Notes: generated by a model from the sequence alone, not told the origin. Counted from the stretch's first letter, positions 52,555-62,282 are shown. The stretch is DNA of 64,000 nt from Bacteroidales bacterium KHT7 (GCA_900102385.1 FNBQ01000014.1:44118-108117); one strand, 5' to 3'. Made by a program: numbers and translations.

Positions 52555-53487
52555 ATGCTAAACCAATACATCAAACTACGGCTGAAAACGATATACCGCC
52601 TTTGCAAGGCAATAGGATTTTTCGCGTGTGCAGTAATCTTGACTTTATTCGTCACGCTTGTGTTAGCACTATCAAGAAATCCACCATATATGACGGCTCT
52701 TTTATATGTTGCGGTAATTATTACGTTGCACTTTTCGCGACCAGATGCAACATTTTTGCAGACTTATTTCCCCACATCATTCAAACGGCTCTATATTGTT
52801 GATTACTTGACTATCGCCGTTCCATTCATCGGCATACTACTAACATCCAAGGATTTTCCATACATCGGCATTATACTTCTGTTAGCCTTTGCCATTCCGC
52901 TAATACCAAAGAAGCAACTTCCCTTTCAGCTACCAACCATGCCGTTTCTGTCTGACGGAAGTTACGTATATCAGCGTGCCGGACGATTATTACTGCCATT
53001 TTACGCGATATCACTTTTAGTCGCAGCTATCGGAGCATACATTGGCAACAATAATCTTGTAATCGTCGTAAACATTACAACAGCAGCAACCTTCGGCATT
53101 ATGCTTTGTCTGAAAATCAACAGACAATACATCTTTAACTATGTCAGCGCAAGCCATGCTATAAAGTTAAAATGCAAGCACGCATTTGCAAATACCAGCA
53201 TCATTATGATGCCGATACTGGTATGTCTGCTGCTTGTCAGTCCATCGTGGTTGCAGATGGGCATCTGCCTGTCGTTTTACATCAACTGTTCCATGTTATT
53301 TCTGCAACTCGAAATGCTACGCTTCATCTGTCCCGAACAAGACCTTTCGGCACTCATTGCTTACATTGTGCTAACTTGTCTTTTCGTACTGTCGGCAATG
53401 GTTCCAATATTCACTTTTGCATCACTATCCGTTACCGTCATTATGGCGTTTCGGGCACACTCATCTATAAACAAAATGCTATGTTAG
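52555..53487 (+). CDS. ABC exporter membrane subunit (putative)
   Basis: 310 residues with about eight to ten hydrophobic segments, no soluble domain and no recognisable motif. It is assigned by context: its last 7 bases overlap the start of an ABC ATPase gene, and no other permease is present. It resembles permeases of simple two-component exporters that pair with an ATPase of about 220 residues. Substrate unknown. Confidence 0.7.
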   Translation: MLNQYIKLRLKTIYRLCKAIGFFACAVILTLFVTLVLALSRNPPYMTALLYVAVIITLHFSRPDATFLQTYFPTSFKRLYIVDYLTIAVPFIGILLTSKDFPYIGIILLLAFAIPLIPKKQLPFQLPTMPFLSDGSYVYQRAGRLLLPFYAISLLVAAIGAYIGNNNLVIVVNITTAATFGIMLCLKINRQYIFNYVSASHAIKLKCKHAFANTSIIMMPILVCLLLVSPSWLQMGICLSFYINCSMLFLQLEMLRFICPEQDLSALIAYIVLTCLFVLSAMVPIFTFASLSVTVIMAFRAHSSINKMLC

Positions 53488-54146
53488 AAATCAAGAATCT
53501 TTCTAAAAAATATTCAGGAAAAACCGTGCTGGACAACATCTGCTACACGTTTGAAAGCGGAAAAATATACGGTATTATGGGCGAGAACGGTGCTGGAAAG
53601 AGCACGCTTTTCAGATGTATCATGCACTTGGAAAAGTTCGACGGCGACATCTCTGTTTCTCACCCACGCAAAATCGGATATCTTAGCGACACGCCTTTCT
53701 TCTACTCGTTTGTTACAGGCATGGAATACATTGAATTCTGCCTCAAAGCAAGCAATCTGCCCATAGACAAGCAGAAAGTCATTACGCTGAATGAAAAATT
53801 CGCATTACCTCTCGAAAGATATGCAACCAACTATTCTATGGGTATGAAGAAAAGGCTGATGATTATGACTCTGATGCTTCAAGACTATGACTTGGTGGTT
53901 TTGGACGAGCCTTTCAACGGGCTCGACCTTGCAGGTGTTATCCTACTCAAACAATGGATAAAACAGATGAAAGAAGAAGGCAAATGTATCATTCTCTCAT
54001 CGCACATAATATCTTCACTGACAGATATATGCGATGACATTTCATATATTCACAACGGAAAAACAGTTGCTAACTTCACCGGAAAATCTGCCAATGAAAT
54101 TGAAATGGAGATTTCGAAGTTTTATCTTGAGTTCAGCCAAATTTAG
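53481..54146 (+). CDS. ABC transporter ATP-binding protein
   Basis: Start chosen at MLEIKNLSKKYSGKTVL: a typical ATPase N-terminus, although the frame is open far upstream inside the permease gene. 221 residues. Walker A GENGAGKST, Q-loop region GYLSDTPFFYSFVTGM, signature YSMGMKKRL, Walker B LVVLDEPFNGLD, H-loop ILSSHI. The signature starts YSMGM rather than LSGGQ, common in exporters of this simple type. Paired with the membrane subunit by a 7-base overlap. Confidence 0.92.
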   Translation: MLEIKNLSKKYSGKTVLDNICYTFESGKIYGIMGENGAGKSTLFRCIMHLEKFDGDISVSHPRKIGYLSDTPFFYSFVTGMEYIEFCLKASNLPIDKQKVITLNEKFALPLERYATNYSMGMKKRLMIMTLMLQDYDLVVLDEPFNGLDLAGVILLKQWIKQMKEEGKCIILSSHIISSLTDICDDISYIHNGKTVANFTGKSANEIEMEISKFYLEFSQI

Positions 54147-54194
54147 TCTATACAAATTTACTTTATATATTGCACGGTTAGCCACAAATTAAAA

Positions 54195-54223
54195 TCATCC
54201 CTCACCATCACGGTGAGAGATGA
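54195..54223. terminator. Hairpin between convergent ABC and galE genes
   Basis: TCATC-C-CTCACC, ATCA loop, C-GGTGAG-A-GATGA. No long T-tract follows; it may end transcription from either side. Confidence 0.5.
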
Positions 54224-54299
54224 TTACAACACAAACACAAAATAAAACACGACAAAACTACTATGCAATATATAATTTTGCTCTAAGTATTTTCTTTTT

Positions 54300-55340
54300 T
54301 TACTGAATACCCTCTTCGCGAAGTTTTACCTGCCATTTCCAAGCACTTGCGAGAGTGTCTTCCAGACTTGTTTCAGCCTTCCATCCAAGAACCTCGTTTG
54401 CCTTCTTAGGATCAGCCCAAACCTTCTCGATATCTCCGGCACGGCGACCAACAATCTTGTAGTTTAGTTTAACGCCTGTAACCTTTTCGAAGGTATTGAT
54501 AAGCTCGAGAACCGAAACGCCCTTTCCTGTTCCTACGTTGAAGATTTCAACCGGCTCATTCTGCTTGTTCTCAAGGATTCTTGCCATTGCACATACATGA
54601 GCCTTTGCCAAGTCAACAACGTATATATAGTCGCGGATACATGATCCGTCTGGAGTATCATAATCGTCACCAAACACGCTCAACTGCTCGCGAATGCCGA
54701 TGGCAGTCTGTGTAAGGTAAGGGATAAGGTTCTGCGGAACACCGTTCGGCATCTCGCCGATGATTGATGTTGGGTGCGAACCTATCGGGTTAAAGTAACG
54801 AAGGAGAATAGCTCTTACGTTTGCACCGCTATGCACATAATCCTGAATAATCTCCTCGTTTACCTGCTTTGTATTGCCGTAAGGGCTTTCAGCCTTCTTA
54901 ATCGGAGCAGCCTCAGTTACAGGCAGATTCTCCGGGTCTGGCTGACCATATACCGTACAAGAAGAAGAGAAGATGATTCCCTTTGTTCCGTACTTTGGCA
55001 TAAGTTCAAGCAGGTTGATGAGTGACACTATATTGTTGCGATAGTAAAGCAGCGGCTTCTGAACGCTTTCTCCAACTGCCTTGCTGGCTGCGAAATGTAT
55101 GATTCCGTCAATGTTACCATACTTTGCAAATACCGCCTCGAGTTTGGCGAAATCAGTACAATCAACTTCCTCAAAGTCAGGTCTGATTCCTGAAATCTTT
55201 TCAATTCCATCAACAACCTCTCTTTTAGAGTTCGACAAGTTGTCGACAATAACAACCTTGTAGCCAACGCTCTGCAACTCAACCACCGTGTGCGAACCGA
55301 TAAATCCGGTTCCGCCAGTAACCAATATAGTACCTTTCAT
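54300..55340 (-). CDS. galE: UDP-glucose 4-epimerase
   Basis: 346 residues from MKGTILVTGGTGFIGSHTV; the open frame extends 39 codons further, but that part covers the promoter (TATCTTTG on the minus strand at 55365-55372). NAD-binding GGTGFIGSH, VDNLSNSK, catalytic Ser/Tyr/Lys in SSSCTVYG and SPYGNTKQ, and GSCIRDYIYVVDLAKAH all match GalE. It interconverts UDP-galactose and UDP-glucose, linking galactose from galactan or lactose to glycolysis and supplying UDP-galactose for surface sugars. Confidence 0.96.
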   Translation of the reverse strand: MKGTILVTGGTGFIGSHTVVELQSVGYKVVIVDNLSNSKREVVDGIEKISGIRPDFEEVDCTDFAKLEAVFAKYGNIDGIIHFAASKAVGESVQKPLLYYRNNIVSLINLLELMPKYGTKGIIFSSSCTVYGQPDPENLPVTEAAPIKKAESPYGNTKQVNEEIIQDYVHSGANVRAILLRYFNPIGSHPTSIIGEMPNGVPQNLIPYLTQTAIGIREQLSVFGDDYDTPDGSCIRDYIYVVDLAKAHVCAMARILENKQNEPVEIFNVGTGKGVSVLELINTFEKVTGVKLNYKIVGRRAGDIEKVWADPKKANEVLGWKAETSLEDTLASAWKWQVKLREEGIQ

Positions 55341-55423
55341 CTTATTAGTGTTTTTATTGTCTGGCAAAGATAGTATTTTTTTCGCAAACGCAACAGAAAA
55401 AGGAGATAAATTTGCCTCAAAAC

Positions 55424-55463
55424 AAAAAAAGACGGCCGAACTTCTATGTTCAGCCATCTTTTT
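55424..55463 (-). terminator. Terminator of the rnf operon
   Basis: Minus strand AAAAAGATGGCTGAAC and GTTCGGCCGTCTTTTTTT pair around a short loop, 20 bases past the rnfA stop. Confidence 0.75.
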
Positions 55464-55483
55464 AAACTATGATTTGGCTATTT

Positions 55484-56104
55484 TTATAGTCCAAAGAGAA
55501 CTTTCAATCCACCATCAACTCCGCTGAAGCCCATGAATGCCATTGCCAAAAGACCGGCAGAAACAAGCGCGATGGCAGTACCCTTCATTCCGGCAGGAAC
55601 TTCAACAAGGTCAAGCTGCTCGCGAATACCGGCAAAGATTACCATTGCAAGTGCAAAGCCCAGAGCTGTTGAGAACGCATACACAATACCTGTAAGAAGG
55701 TTTGGCTCGATGCCGTATGTTGCGTATGTGCCCTGTGCCACGATAATTGCAACACCAAGGATACAGCAGTTTGTTGTGATAAGAGGAAGGAACACGCCAA
55801 GGCTCTGGTAAAGAGCTGGAGAAACCTTCTTCAGAATAATCTCAACCATCTGTACAAGTGCAGCAATAACGAGGATGAACGCAATTGTCTGCAAGTACTG
55901 CAAGCCGAATGCGTCGAGCACGAACTTCTGCAAAAGATATGTCACGATAGTTGCGATTGTGAGCACAAAGGCTACAGCCGCACCCATACCAGAGGCTGTC
56001 TCAATCTTCTTTGAAACGCCGAGGAACGGACAGATACCCAAGAACTGTGACAACACTACGTTGTTCACAAATATAGCGGTAATAAATATAAGTATAAATG
56101 CCAT
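55484..56104 (-). CDS. rnfA: Rnf complex membrane subunit RnfA
   Basis: 206 residues, six transmembrane helices: FVNNVVLSQFLGICPFLGVS at the start and TTNCCILGVAI in helix 4 are diagnostic. RnfA and RnfE are inverted homologues that share a [2Fe-2S] cluster in the membrane through conserved Cys residues (here Cys25 and the CC pair). Last gene of the operon, 19 bases after rnfE. Confidence 0.97.
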   Translation of the reverse strand: MAFILIFITAIFVNNVVLSQFLGICPFLGVSKKIETASGMGAAVAFVLTIATIVTYLLQKFVLDAFGLQYLQTIAFILVIAALVQMVEIILKKVSPALYQSLGVFLPLITTNCCILGVAIIVAQGTYATYGIEPNLLTGIVYAFSTALGFALAMVIFAGIREQLDLVEVPAGMKGTAIALVSAGLLAMAFMGFSGVDGGLKVLFGL

Positions 56105-56123
56105 AATTCTTAACTTTTACAGG

Positions 56124-56705
56124 TTATGCTTTTAACTTGTTTACGATGGCGATAAGATAGCCAAGCGCAAGGAACGCACCCGGAGCCAGCACAAACACCA
56201 ACATTCCGTAGTTCTCAGGGAAGATTTCGAAGTTGAAAATCTTACCAGAACCGAGGAACTCGCGCACCGCACCAAGAGTTGTAAGACCAAGGGTGAAGCC
56301 AAGACCGATACCAATACCGTCGAAGATTGATGGGATTGGACCGTTCTTTGCTGCAAAAGCCTCGGCACGACCAAGGATGATACAGTTTACAACGATAAGC
56401 GGAATGAACAGACCGAGAGATGCGTACACGTCAGGCACGTATGCCTGAAGAACCATCTGAAGGATTGTTACCAAGCTGGCAATCACCACGATGTAAGATG
56501 GGATACGAACCATATCAGGAATAAGGTTCTTGATAAGCGAGATAAGGAAGTTTGAGAAAATCAAGACTGCCGTTGTCGCCAATCCCATAGACATACCGTT
56601 GATAGCCGATGATGTTGTACCCAGTGTAGGACACATACCCAAAAGGAGTACAAACGTAGGGTTCTCTTTAATGATACCGTTTAGCAGAATTTTAAAATTA
56701 TTCAT
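56124..56705 (-). CDS. rnfE: Rnf complex membrane subunit RnfE
   Basis: 193 residues, six helices. GIIKENPTFVLLLGMCPTLG and PLIVVNCIILGRAEAFA are the RnfE/NqrD hallmarks, with the two cluster Cys residues in MCPTLG and NCIILG. Partner of RnfA. It follows rnfG by 17 bases. Confidence 0.97.
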   Translation of the reverse strand: MNNFKILLNGIIKENPTFVLLLGMCPTLGTTSSAINGMSMGLATTAVLIFSNFLISLIKNLIPDMVRIPSYIVVIASLVTILQMVLQAYVPDVYASLGLFIPLIVVNCIILGRAEAFAAKNGPIPSIFDGIGIGLGFTLGLTTLGAVREFLGSGKIFNFEIFPENYGMLVFVLAPGAFLALGYLIAIVNKLKA

Positions 56706-56722
56706 ATCGATACTCCTTTCTT

Positions 56723-57367
56723 TTATTTGTTACTACATGTTGAAGTCTCGGCAACCGAATCATTTACGCACTCGTCGGCAGCAACGGCAGGCGCGCTGCA
56801 TGATGCGCCGCTCTTGTAAGCCTTGTATGCTGCATTAACGGCACGGAGGAATGCGCGGCTTGTGATTGTTGAAGCAGTGATGGCATCAACATCGCCACCG
56901 TCCTTGCTTACAACAAGCTCCTTCTCGCCCGGATTCTTCCCGATGATGTTACCCTTGCCGTCCTTCTGGAACCAAGTAGAAGCCTTTGCTCCAAGTCCCG
57001 GAGTCTCAGCAGTCTCAAGAACCTGATAGCCCTTGATGCTTCCAGCCTCATCGAAACCAACGAGGATTGTAAGGTTACCGCCAAAACCGTTAGGGTCTGT
57101 GCTCTGTACGGCTGCACCCTTGTCGGTGTTGTAGATGATGGCAGTAATATCGCCCTTCTCGTTCTTCATTGTATCAACCTTCTGAACTACAGGAGCTGCT
57201 TCAGCAACAAGAACCTTCTGGATACCAGCAGCAAGGTTCTCAGCCTTAATCTTCTCAATCTGAGGGGCTGTCATCTGGTTTACATAAGCCAGAATACCAG
57301 CGGCCACAACCGACACAACGGTCAGCACAATGGCCATATTACCAATAGTAGAATCAAGCTTTTTCAT
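56723..57367 (-). CDS. rnfG: Rnf complex FMN-binding subunit RnfG
   Basis: 214 residues: one N-terminal membrane helix, then a periplasmic FMN-binding domain with ETPGLGAKA and DAITASTITSRAF, the site where FMN is attached covalently to a Thr. The C-terminal 25 residues are an Ala/Cys-containing extension beyond the usual end. The start overlaps the rnfD stop by 4 bases. Confidence 0.96.
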   Translation of the reverse strand: MKKLDSTIGNMAIVLTVVSVVAAGILAYVNQMTAPQIEKIKAENLAAGIQKVLVAEAAPVVQKVDTMKNEKGDITAIIYNTDKGAAVQSTDPNGFGGNLTILVGFDEAGSIKGYQVLETAETPGLGAKASTWFQKDGKGNIIGKNPGEKELVVSKDGGDVDAITASTITSRAFLRAVNAAYKAYKSGASCSAPAVAADECVNDSVAETSTCSNK

Positions 57368-58359
57368 TTCTTAACAACCTCCCCAAATCTTTTAGGTTTA
57401 CAATAATTGTTGATAAGTGGTGTAAAGGCATTCATTATAAGAATTGCAAACGACATACCTTCTGGATATGCACCGAAGTTACGGATTACAACTGTAAGGA
57501 AACCTATTGCTACACCATAAATAACCTGTCCCTTTGAGTTCATTGGTGATGAAACATAGTCGGTTGCCATGAAGATAGCACCCAACATCAGACCACCGCT
57601 GAACAATACTTGGAACGGATCGGCATATACAGGATTTGCAACGTGCAAAAGTCCTGCGAACACAAGAACTGTACCGATGATTGATACAGGAATATGCCAT
57701 GTGATTGTCTTCTTGAAAAGCATCCATGCAAAGCCGATGAGCAATGCAAGAGCTGAAATCTCACCAAGACAGCCTGCACCGCCTTGTGAGTAAGTTCCGA
57801 GAAGCATATCCATAGAACTTGGAAGCTGGCTCAATACAGAAGCATCGCCGCTCTTGATGGCTGTTGTCATGACAGACAATGGAGTTGCACCGGTTGTTGC
57901 ATCGGTATAAGCACCGAGCTGACCAGCCTCTGGCCATGTTGTCATCTGCACAGGGAACGAAATAAGAAGGAATACACGACCAACGAGCGCAGGGTTGAAG
58001 ATGTTGCAGCCAAGACCGCCGAATGTCATCTTGCCGATGCCGATGGCAACGAGCGCACCGATGATGATAATCCAGATAGGAAGGTTACTTGGCAAGTTGA
58101 AGCCGAGCAACAGACCTGTGAGGGCAGCAGACAAGTCGCAAACGGTTGGCTCTGCCTTCAGAATGAATCGTGTAATTGCCCATTCAAAGAACACACATGC
58201 TGCAACTGATGTGAGCATTACAACAGCAGCACCAACACCAAACGCGTACAATGAGAACAACGCAGCAGGCACAAGCGCAATGATAACATTGAGCATGTTA
58301 TTCTGTACACTGTCGCCGCTGTGTACGTGTGGTGACAAAGATATTGTTAATTTTCCCAT
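57364..58359 (-). CDS. rnfD: Rnf complex membrane subunit RnfD
   Basis: 331 residues, about nine to ten helices. FNLPSNLPIWIIIIGALVAI, GGLGCNIFNPALVGRVFLLI and DATTGATPLSVM (covalent FMN on Thr) identify it. It is the central ion-conducting flavoprotein homologous to NqrB. 8 bases after rnfC and overlapping rnfG. Confidence 0.97.
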   Translation of the reverse strand: MGKLTISLSPHVHSGDSVQNNMLNVIIALVPAALFSLYAFGVGAAVVMLTSVAACVFFEWAITRFILKAEPTVCDLSAALTGLLLGFNLPSNLPIWIIIIGALVAIGIGKMTFGGLGCNIFNPALVGRVFLLISFPVQMTTWPEAGQLGAYTDATTGATPLSVMTTAIKSGDASVLSQLPSSMDMLLGTYSQGGAGCLGEISALALLIGFAWMLFKKTITWHIPVSIIGTVLVFAGLLHVANPVYADPFQVLFSGGLMLGAIFMATDYVSSPMNSKGQVIYGVAIGFLTVVIRNFGAYPEGMSFAILIMNAFTPLINNYCKPKRFGEVVKK

Positions 58360-58367
58360 TTTCTTAA

Positions 58368-59711
58368 TTATTTAGTGTTACGGGCTCTGATAATGCCCAT
58401 TACTGTCTGCTTACCGATACGGATATTGTCGAGCAGAGGTCTGTGCGAAGGACAAGTAAACTGGCAAGAACCGCACTCTATACATGATGTGATGTCCTCA
58501 GCCTCAGCCTTCTCCCAGTTAGCCTTTGCCGAAACTGTAGCCAACAAGAATGGCTCCAATCCCATAGGACATGCGCTAACACACTTGGCACAGCGGATAC
58601 AGTTGCTTGCCTTTCCGCGCTTAGCCTCCTTGTCGTTCATGATAAGAACGCCTGATGAACCCTTGCAGATTGGCACTTCGATATTCATGAGTGCCTTACC
58701 CATCATAGGACCACCGCCGATAACCTTACCTGTATCTGATGGAAGTCCGCCGCAAGCCTCAATCAACTGGCTCATCGGTGTACCCATACGAGCAAGGAAG
58801 TTGCTTGGCTGTGCAAGGCTCTTACCTGTAACCGTAACGATACGCTCGAACAATGGCTTGTTCTTCATAACTGCCTCATAAACGGCGTATGCAGTACCTA
58901 CGTTCTGAACAACTGCGCCTACGCTGATAGGAATTGCTGGAGGAGCAGGAACCTGACGGCGGATAACTGCGTCGATAAGCTGCTTCTCACCACCCTGCGG
59001 ATATTTAGTCTTCAAAGGTACAATCTCGATGTTTGGATAAGCCTGAGCCTTCTCTGTCATCAGTTTGATGGCATCTGGCTTGTTCTCCTCGATACCGATG
59101 TAACCCTTGTTTACCTTTACAGCCTTCATTATGAGGTCAACACCAACGAGAACCTGATCTGCCTTCTCGAGCATCAGACGATGGTCGGCAGTAAGATAAG
59201 GTTCGCACTCAACAGCGTTGATGATAACGCACTCAGCCTTTGCTCCCGGAGGAGGACAGAGTTTAACGTGTACAGGGAAGCAAGCACCGCCCATACCAAC
59301 AAGTCCGGCGTTCTTTATCTTCTCAACGATAAGCTCAGGAGTGAGGTCGGGACGGTCAGCAGTCTTGACAAGGTCTTCGCTGCGGTCGATAGTCTCTTCC
59401 CATTCGTCACCCTCAACCTTTATATATATAGCAGGCTTGCGATAACCGCTTGCATCGATAACTGTATCAATCTTCTGCACAGTTCCTGAGACAGAAGAGT
59501 AAATACCTGCCGAAACGAAACCTCCTGCCTCGGCAATCATGGTTCCGACCTTGACCTTGTCGCCCTTTGCAACAACAGCCTTAGCCGGCGCACCGATATG
59601 CTGACCAAGCGGGAACACAGCAACCTCAGGGAGGGCTGCAACCTTTATCGGCTGGTCGGCAGACAATTTATTTTCTTCGGGATGAACACCGCCAATTCTA
59701 AATGTCTTCAC
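58368..59711 (-). CDS. rnfC: Rnf complex NADH-binding subunit RnfC
   Basis: 447 residues. The barrel-sandwich N-terminus (EVAVFPLGQHIGAPAKAVVA), the NADH/FMN domain (GLVGMGGACFPVHVKL, VINAVECEPYLTADHRLM) and two [4Fe-4S] motifs CIRCAKCVSACPMGLEP and CIECGSCQFTCP give the complete RnfC plan. It exchanges electrons between NAD and the rest of the complex on the cytoplasmic side. Confidence 0.97.
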   Translation of the reverse strand: MKTFRIGGVHPEENKLSADQPIKVAALPEVAVFPLGQHIGAPAKAVVAKGDKVKVGTMIAEAGGFVSAGIYSSVSGTVQKIDTVIDASGYRKPAIYIKVEGDEWEETIDRSEDLVKTADRPDLTPELIVEKIKNAGLVGMGGACFPVHVKLCPPPGAKAECVIINAVECEPYLTADHRLMLEKADQVLVGVDLIMKAVKVNKGYIGIEENKPDAIKLMTEKAQAYPNIEIVPLKTKYPQGGEKQLIDAVIRRQVPAPPAIPISVGAVVQNVGTAYAVYEAVMKNKPLFERIVTVTGKSLAQPSNFLARMGTPMSQLIEACGGLPSDTGKVIGGGPMMGKALMNIEVPICKGSSGVLIMNDKEAKRGKASNCIRCAKCVSACPMGLEPFLLATVSAKANWEKAEAEDITSCIECGSCQFTCPSHRPLLDNIRIGKQTVMGIIRARNTK

Positions 59712-59744
59712 TTTATTCGGTTTTTTGTTTGTTACTAAATTTGA

Positions 59745-60701
59745 TTAAGCCTCTGCCTTTGGAGTTTCCTCTGCCGCTGGCTTTGGAGCCTCGACAGCAG
59801 CCTCAGCCTTTGGAGCAGCCGGAGCAGCAGCTGGTGCATCCTCAGTCTTTGGCTTTGGAACAGGAACTTCCCATGTAGCGTGGATTGCGTGGCGTACGTT
59901 ACATGCGTTTACGCACTGACCGCAAGCCTTACACTTCTCAGGGTCGATGTATGCGAGGTTGTTCTCAAGGGTGATAGCCTCGAACTTACATACCTTAACA
60001 CACTTGCCGCAACCGATACATGACACGTTACATGCCTTCATTGCAACAGGCCCCTTGTCCTTGTTAACACAGTCAACCCACACACGGCGAGCAGAACCTT
60101 TCACTACACGACCCTTTGGACGAATCTCGATGATGTTGCGCGGACAAGCCTTAGAACATGCACCGCAGGCTGTACACTTCTCTTCGTCAACCTCTGGCAG
60201 GCCAGTCTCTGGGTTCATGTGGATGGCGTCGAACTTACATGCACCAACACAGTCGCCACAGCCCAGACATCCGAACTGACAAGCAGTCTCGCCTGCACCT
60301 GTTGCATTTGCAACGCGGCAAGAGATTGCTCCGTCGTACTCGACAATGCGAGGGCGGTTCTGGCATGAGCCGTTACATCTAACAACAGCCACCTTTGGCT
60401 CGGCAGCAGCAGCCTCAAGACCAAGGATAGCTGCAACCTTCTCCATTACAGGCTGACCGCCTACTGGACAGAGTTTGCCCTCGAGCGAACCGCCGTCGGC
60501 AGCCTTTACGCATGCTGCGGCAAAGCCTGAACATCCCGGAAAGCCACATCCACCGCAGTTTGCCTGTGGCAAAACCTCAGACACCTGTCCGATGCGTGGA
60601 TCTTCGTGAACAGCAAACTTCTTAGAGGCAAAGAACAAGACCAAAGAAGCCAACAGTCCTATTGCTCCAAGAACAATTACTGCAATCAGAATTACATTCA
60701 T
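59745..60701 (-). CDS. rnfB: Rnf complex ferredoxin-type subunit RnfB
   Basis: 318 residues. An N-terminal membrane helix, the NCGGCGFPGCSGFAAAC cluster domain, then four ferredoxin-type motifs (CLGCGDCVGACK, CTACGACSKACP, CIGCGKCVKVCK, CKACGQCVNACN), a clostridial-type long form that accepts electrons from ferredoxin. The end is an Ala/Pro/Lys/Glu-rich tail of about 45 residues. It lies 18 bases after rseC. The Rnf complex couples ferredoxin oxidation by NAD to ion export and is common in anaerobic Bacteroidetes. Confidence 0.97.
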   Translation of the reverse strand: MNVILIAVIVLGAIGLLASLVLFFASKKFAVHEDPRIGQVSEVLPQANCGGCGFPGCSGFAAACVKAADGGSLEGKLCPVGGQPVMEKVAAILGLEAAAAEPKVAVVRCNGSCQNRPRIVEYDGAISCRVANATGAGETACQFGCLGCGDCVGACKFDAIHMNPETGLPEVDEEKCTACGACSKACPRNIIEIRPKGRVVKGSARRVWVDCVNKDKGPVAMKACNVSCIGCGKCVKVCKFEAITLENNLAYIDPEKCKACGQCVNACNVRHAIHATWEVPVPKPKTEDAPAAAPAAPKAEAAVEAPKPAAEETPKAEA

Positions 60702-60719
60702 AAGTTTGATTTTTATTAT

Positions 60720-61139
60720 TTAGTTTTTTATTATTGTAAAAGAAAATTTCTTTGTCAATCTGGCACGCATAGTATACAGAACGAAATAATATGGCACAAG
60801 AATGCCAAGGCCTGCAGCGGCCGCAACAATCTCGTTCTTACCAAAGGCATAGTATGCAGCGAACGTAGCCACGAGCAACAGCACAAACGGATACATATAT
60901 GCAAGCAGTACGGCCTGAATGCCGTATGATGTTGCACCAACCACCGTCACCTCGTCGCCTACCGCATAGTTAGTAGCTTCATAGTCGTAAATATCTATAA
61001 GATGTTCCTTACTCTCCGCCGACTTACACATGTCCAACGCCTTGCAGGATGCACACGCCGACGTTTGTACAATCTTTACTTTAATATGATTTTCTTCTAT
61101 CGAATCAATTATTCCCTGATGTTTAATTGCATCTGCCAT
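60720..61139 (-). CDS. rseC: RseC/SoxR-reducing-system family membrane protein
   Basis: 139 residues from MADAIKHQGIIDSIEENHIK; the longer frame adds 23 residues across the promoter. Cys motif SACASCKALDMC near residue 30, a beta domain, then two transmembrane helices (about 82-102 and 108-126). RseC-type proteins sit at the head of rnf operons in many anaerobes and are thought to help deliver reducing power or assemble the complex. First gene of rseC-rnfBCDGEA. Confidence 0.92.
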   Translation of the reverse strand: MADAIKHQGIIDSIEENHIKVKIVQTSACASCKALDMCKSAESKEHLIDIYDYEATNYAVGDEVTVVGATSYGIQAVLLAYMYPFVLLLVATFAAYYAFGKNEIVAAAAGLGILVPYYFVLYTMRARLTKKFSFTIIKN

Positions 61140-61169
61140 ATTTGACAAGTCTACATTACAAAAATCGAG

Positions 61170-61197
61170 CAAATGTAGGTATTTTATCTTAAACAAA
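61170..61197 (-). promoter_or_regulatory. Candidate promoter of the rseC-rnf operon
   Basis: Minus strand TTTG (61194-61197), 16 bases, TACATTTG (61170-61177), about 30 bases before the rseC start. The spacing is short. Confidence 0.45.
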
Positions 61198-61360
61198 GAA
61201 AAAAACAAGTGATTATTTTTTCAATAAATACTCTTTTCTTTAAAATTGTTCGGATTTATCACAATTATACTAAAAAAAGTCACCGTTAATGCAAACGGAA
61301 ATGTTTTTTTACCTATTTTTGTTTGCCAAAAAGTTTAGTATTTACTATTATTTAATAAAC

Positions 61361-62221
61361 ATGAAAAGATTTTTGTTCTTACTATCACTCATTGCTGCTG
61401 TTACAACAGGAGTAAAGGCTCAGAAGCCTGAAATCATCAAACTTTGGGGCTCTAAGGGAGCACCAACCGACAACGGACTTGCCGGTCAGGAGACAAAAGA
61501 GGGCAACGGATATAAAAACGTAGCCGAGGCAGAACTGTGGTGCTATCCAGCCAAGAAGGCAAACGGAAAGGCTATCGTATGCTGTCCCGGCGGCGGCTAC
61601 ACTCACCTTGCTTTTGCACACGAGGGAACAGACATGGCTCAGTGGTTCAACAATCAGGGAATCACTTTCTGTGTTCTGAAGTACCGTATGCCAAACCAGC
61701 ACAACGGTGTTCCGTTGGAGGATGTTAAGCAGGCTCTGAAGGTTGTACGCGACCACGAGCGCGATTGGGGCGTTGACAAGCGCAAGGTGGGAATCATGGG
61801 CTCATCAGCCGGCGGTCATCTGGCTTCAACAGCTGCCACTCATCTCTCATCTGCCGAAGGTCCTAACTTCCAGATTCTTCTGTATCCTGTAATCTCTATG
61901 GACCAGAGCATCACTCACCGCGGCTCAAGAGAGAACCTCATCGGCAAGAATCCGACAGAGATGGTTGTCAAGGGCTTCAGCAACGAACTTTGCGTTAGCG
62001 AGACAACTCCAAAGGCTTTCATCGTATTCAGCGCCGACGACAAGGTTGTTGTTCCTGAGAACACAATCCGCTACGCTCAGGCTCTCATTGCACACAAAGT
62101 GCCTTGCACTATCCACATGTACCCTATAGGCGGACACGGCTGGGGCTACCGCGACTCGTTCACTTACAAGAGAGAGTGGACAGGCGAGCTCGAGAAGTGG
62201 CTCTTGGAGATGGACAGATAA
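61361..62221 (+). CDS. Exported alpha/beta-hydrolase (acetyl-xylan-esterase-like)
   Basis: Start placed at MKRFLFLLSLIAAVTTGVKAQ, a signal peptide; the frame is open 24 codons before it, but these cover the -7 box TATTTTTG at 61314-61321. 286 residues. Oxyanion motif CCPGGGYTHLAF, nucleophile GSSAGGH (Ser near 154), acid in FSADDKVV and His in GGHGWGY. Homologues include carbohydrate acetyl esterases that deacetylate plant polysaccharides. Single-gene unit between the rnf operon and rpsP. Confidence 0.9.
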   Translation: MKRFLFLLSLIAAVTTGVKAQKPEIIKLWGSKGAPTDNGLAGQETKEGNGYKNVAEAELWCYPAKKANGKAIVCCPGGGYTHLAFAHEGTDMAQWFNNQGITFCVLKYRMPNQHNGVPLEDVKQALKVVRDHERDWGVDKRKVGIMGSSAGGHLASTAATHLSSAEGPNFQILLYPVISMDQSITHRGSRENLIGKNPTEMVVKGFSNELCVSETTPKAFIVFSADDKVVVPENTIRYAQALIAHKVPCTIHMYPIGGHGWGYRDSFTYKREWTGELEKWLLEMDR

Positions 62222-62251
62222 AATAAGAGGTGCATTTTCAGACACTTATTC

Positions 62252-62282
62252 TTTGCCAATCAAAAAAAAAGGATTATCTTTG
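62252..62282 (+). promoter_or_regulatory. Promoter of rpsP
   Basis: TTTG (62252-62255), 19 bases, TATCTTTG (62275-62282): perfect consensus with ideal spacing, about 65 bases before the start. Confidence 0.75.

Noticed and set aside
53172..53480. N-terminal extension of the ABC ATPase
   Set aside because: The upstream open frame lies inside the permease gene in another frame; MLEIKNLSKKY is a standard ATPase start.
55288..55527. Plus-strand ORF between galE and rnfA
   Set aside because: It covers the galE promoter and the rnf terminator in antisense; no protein family pattern.
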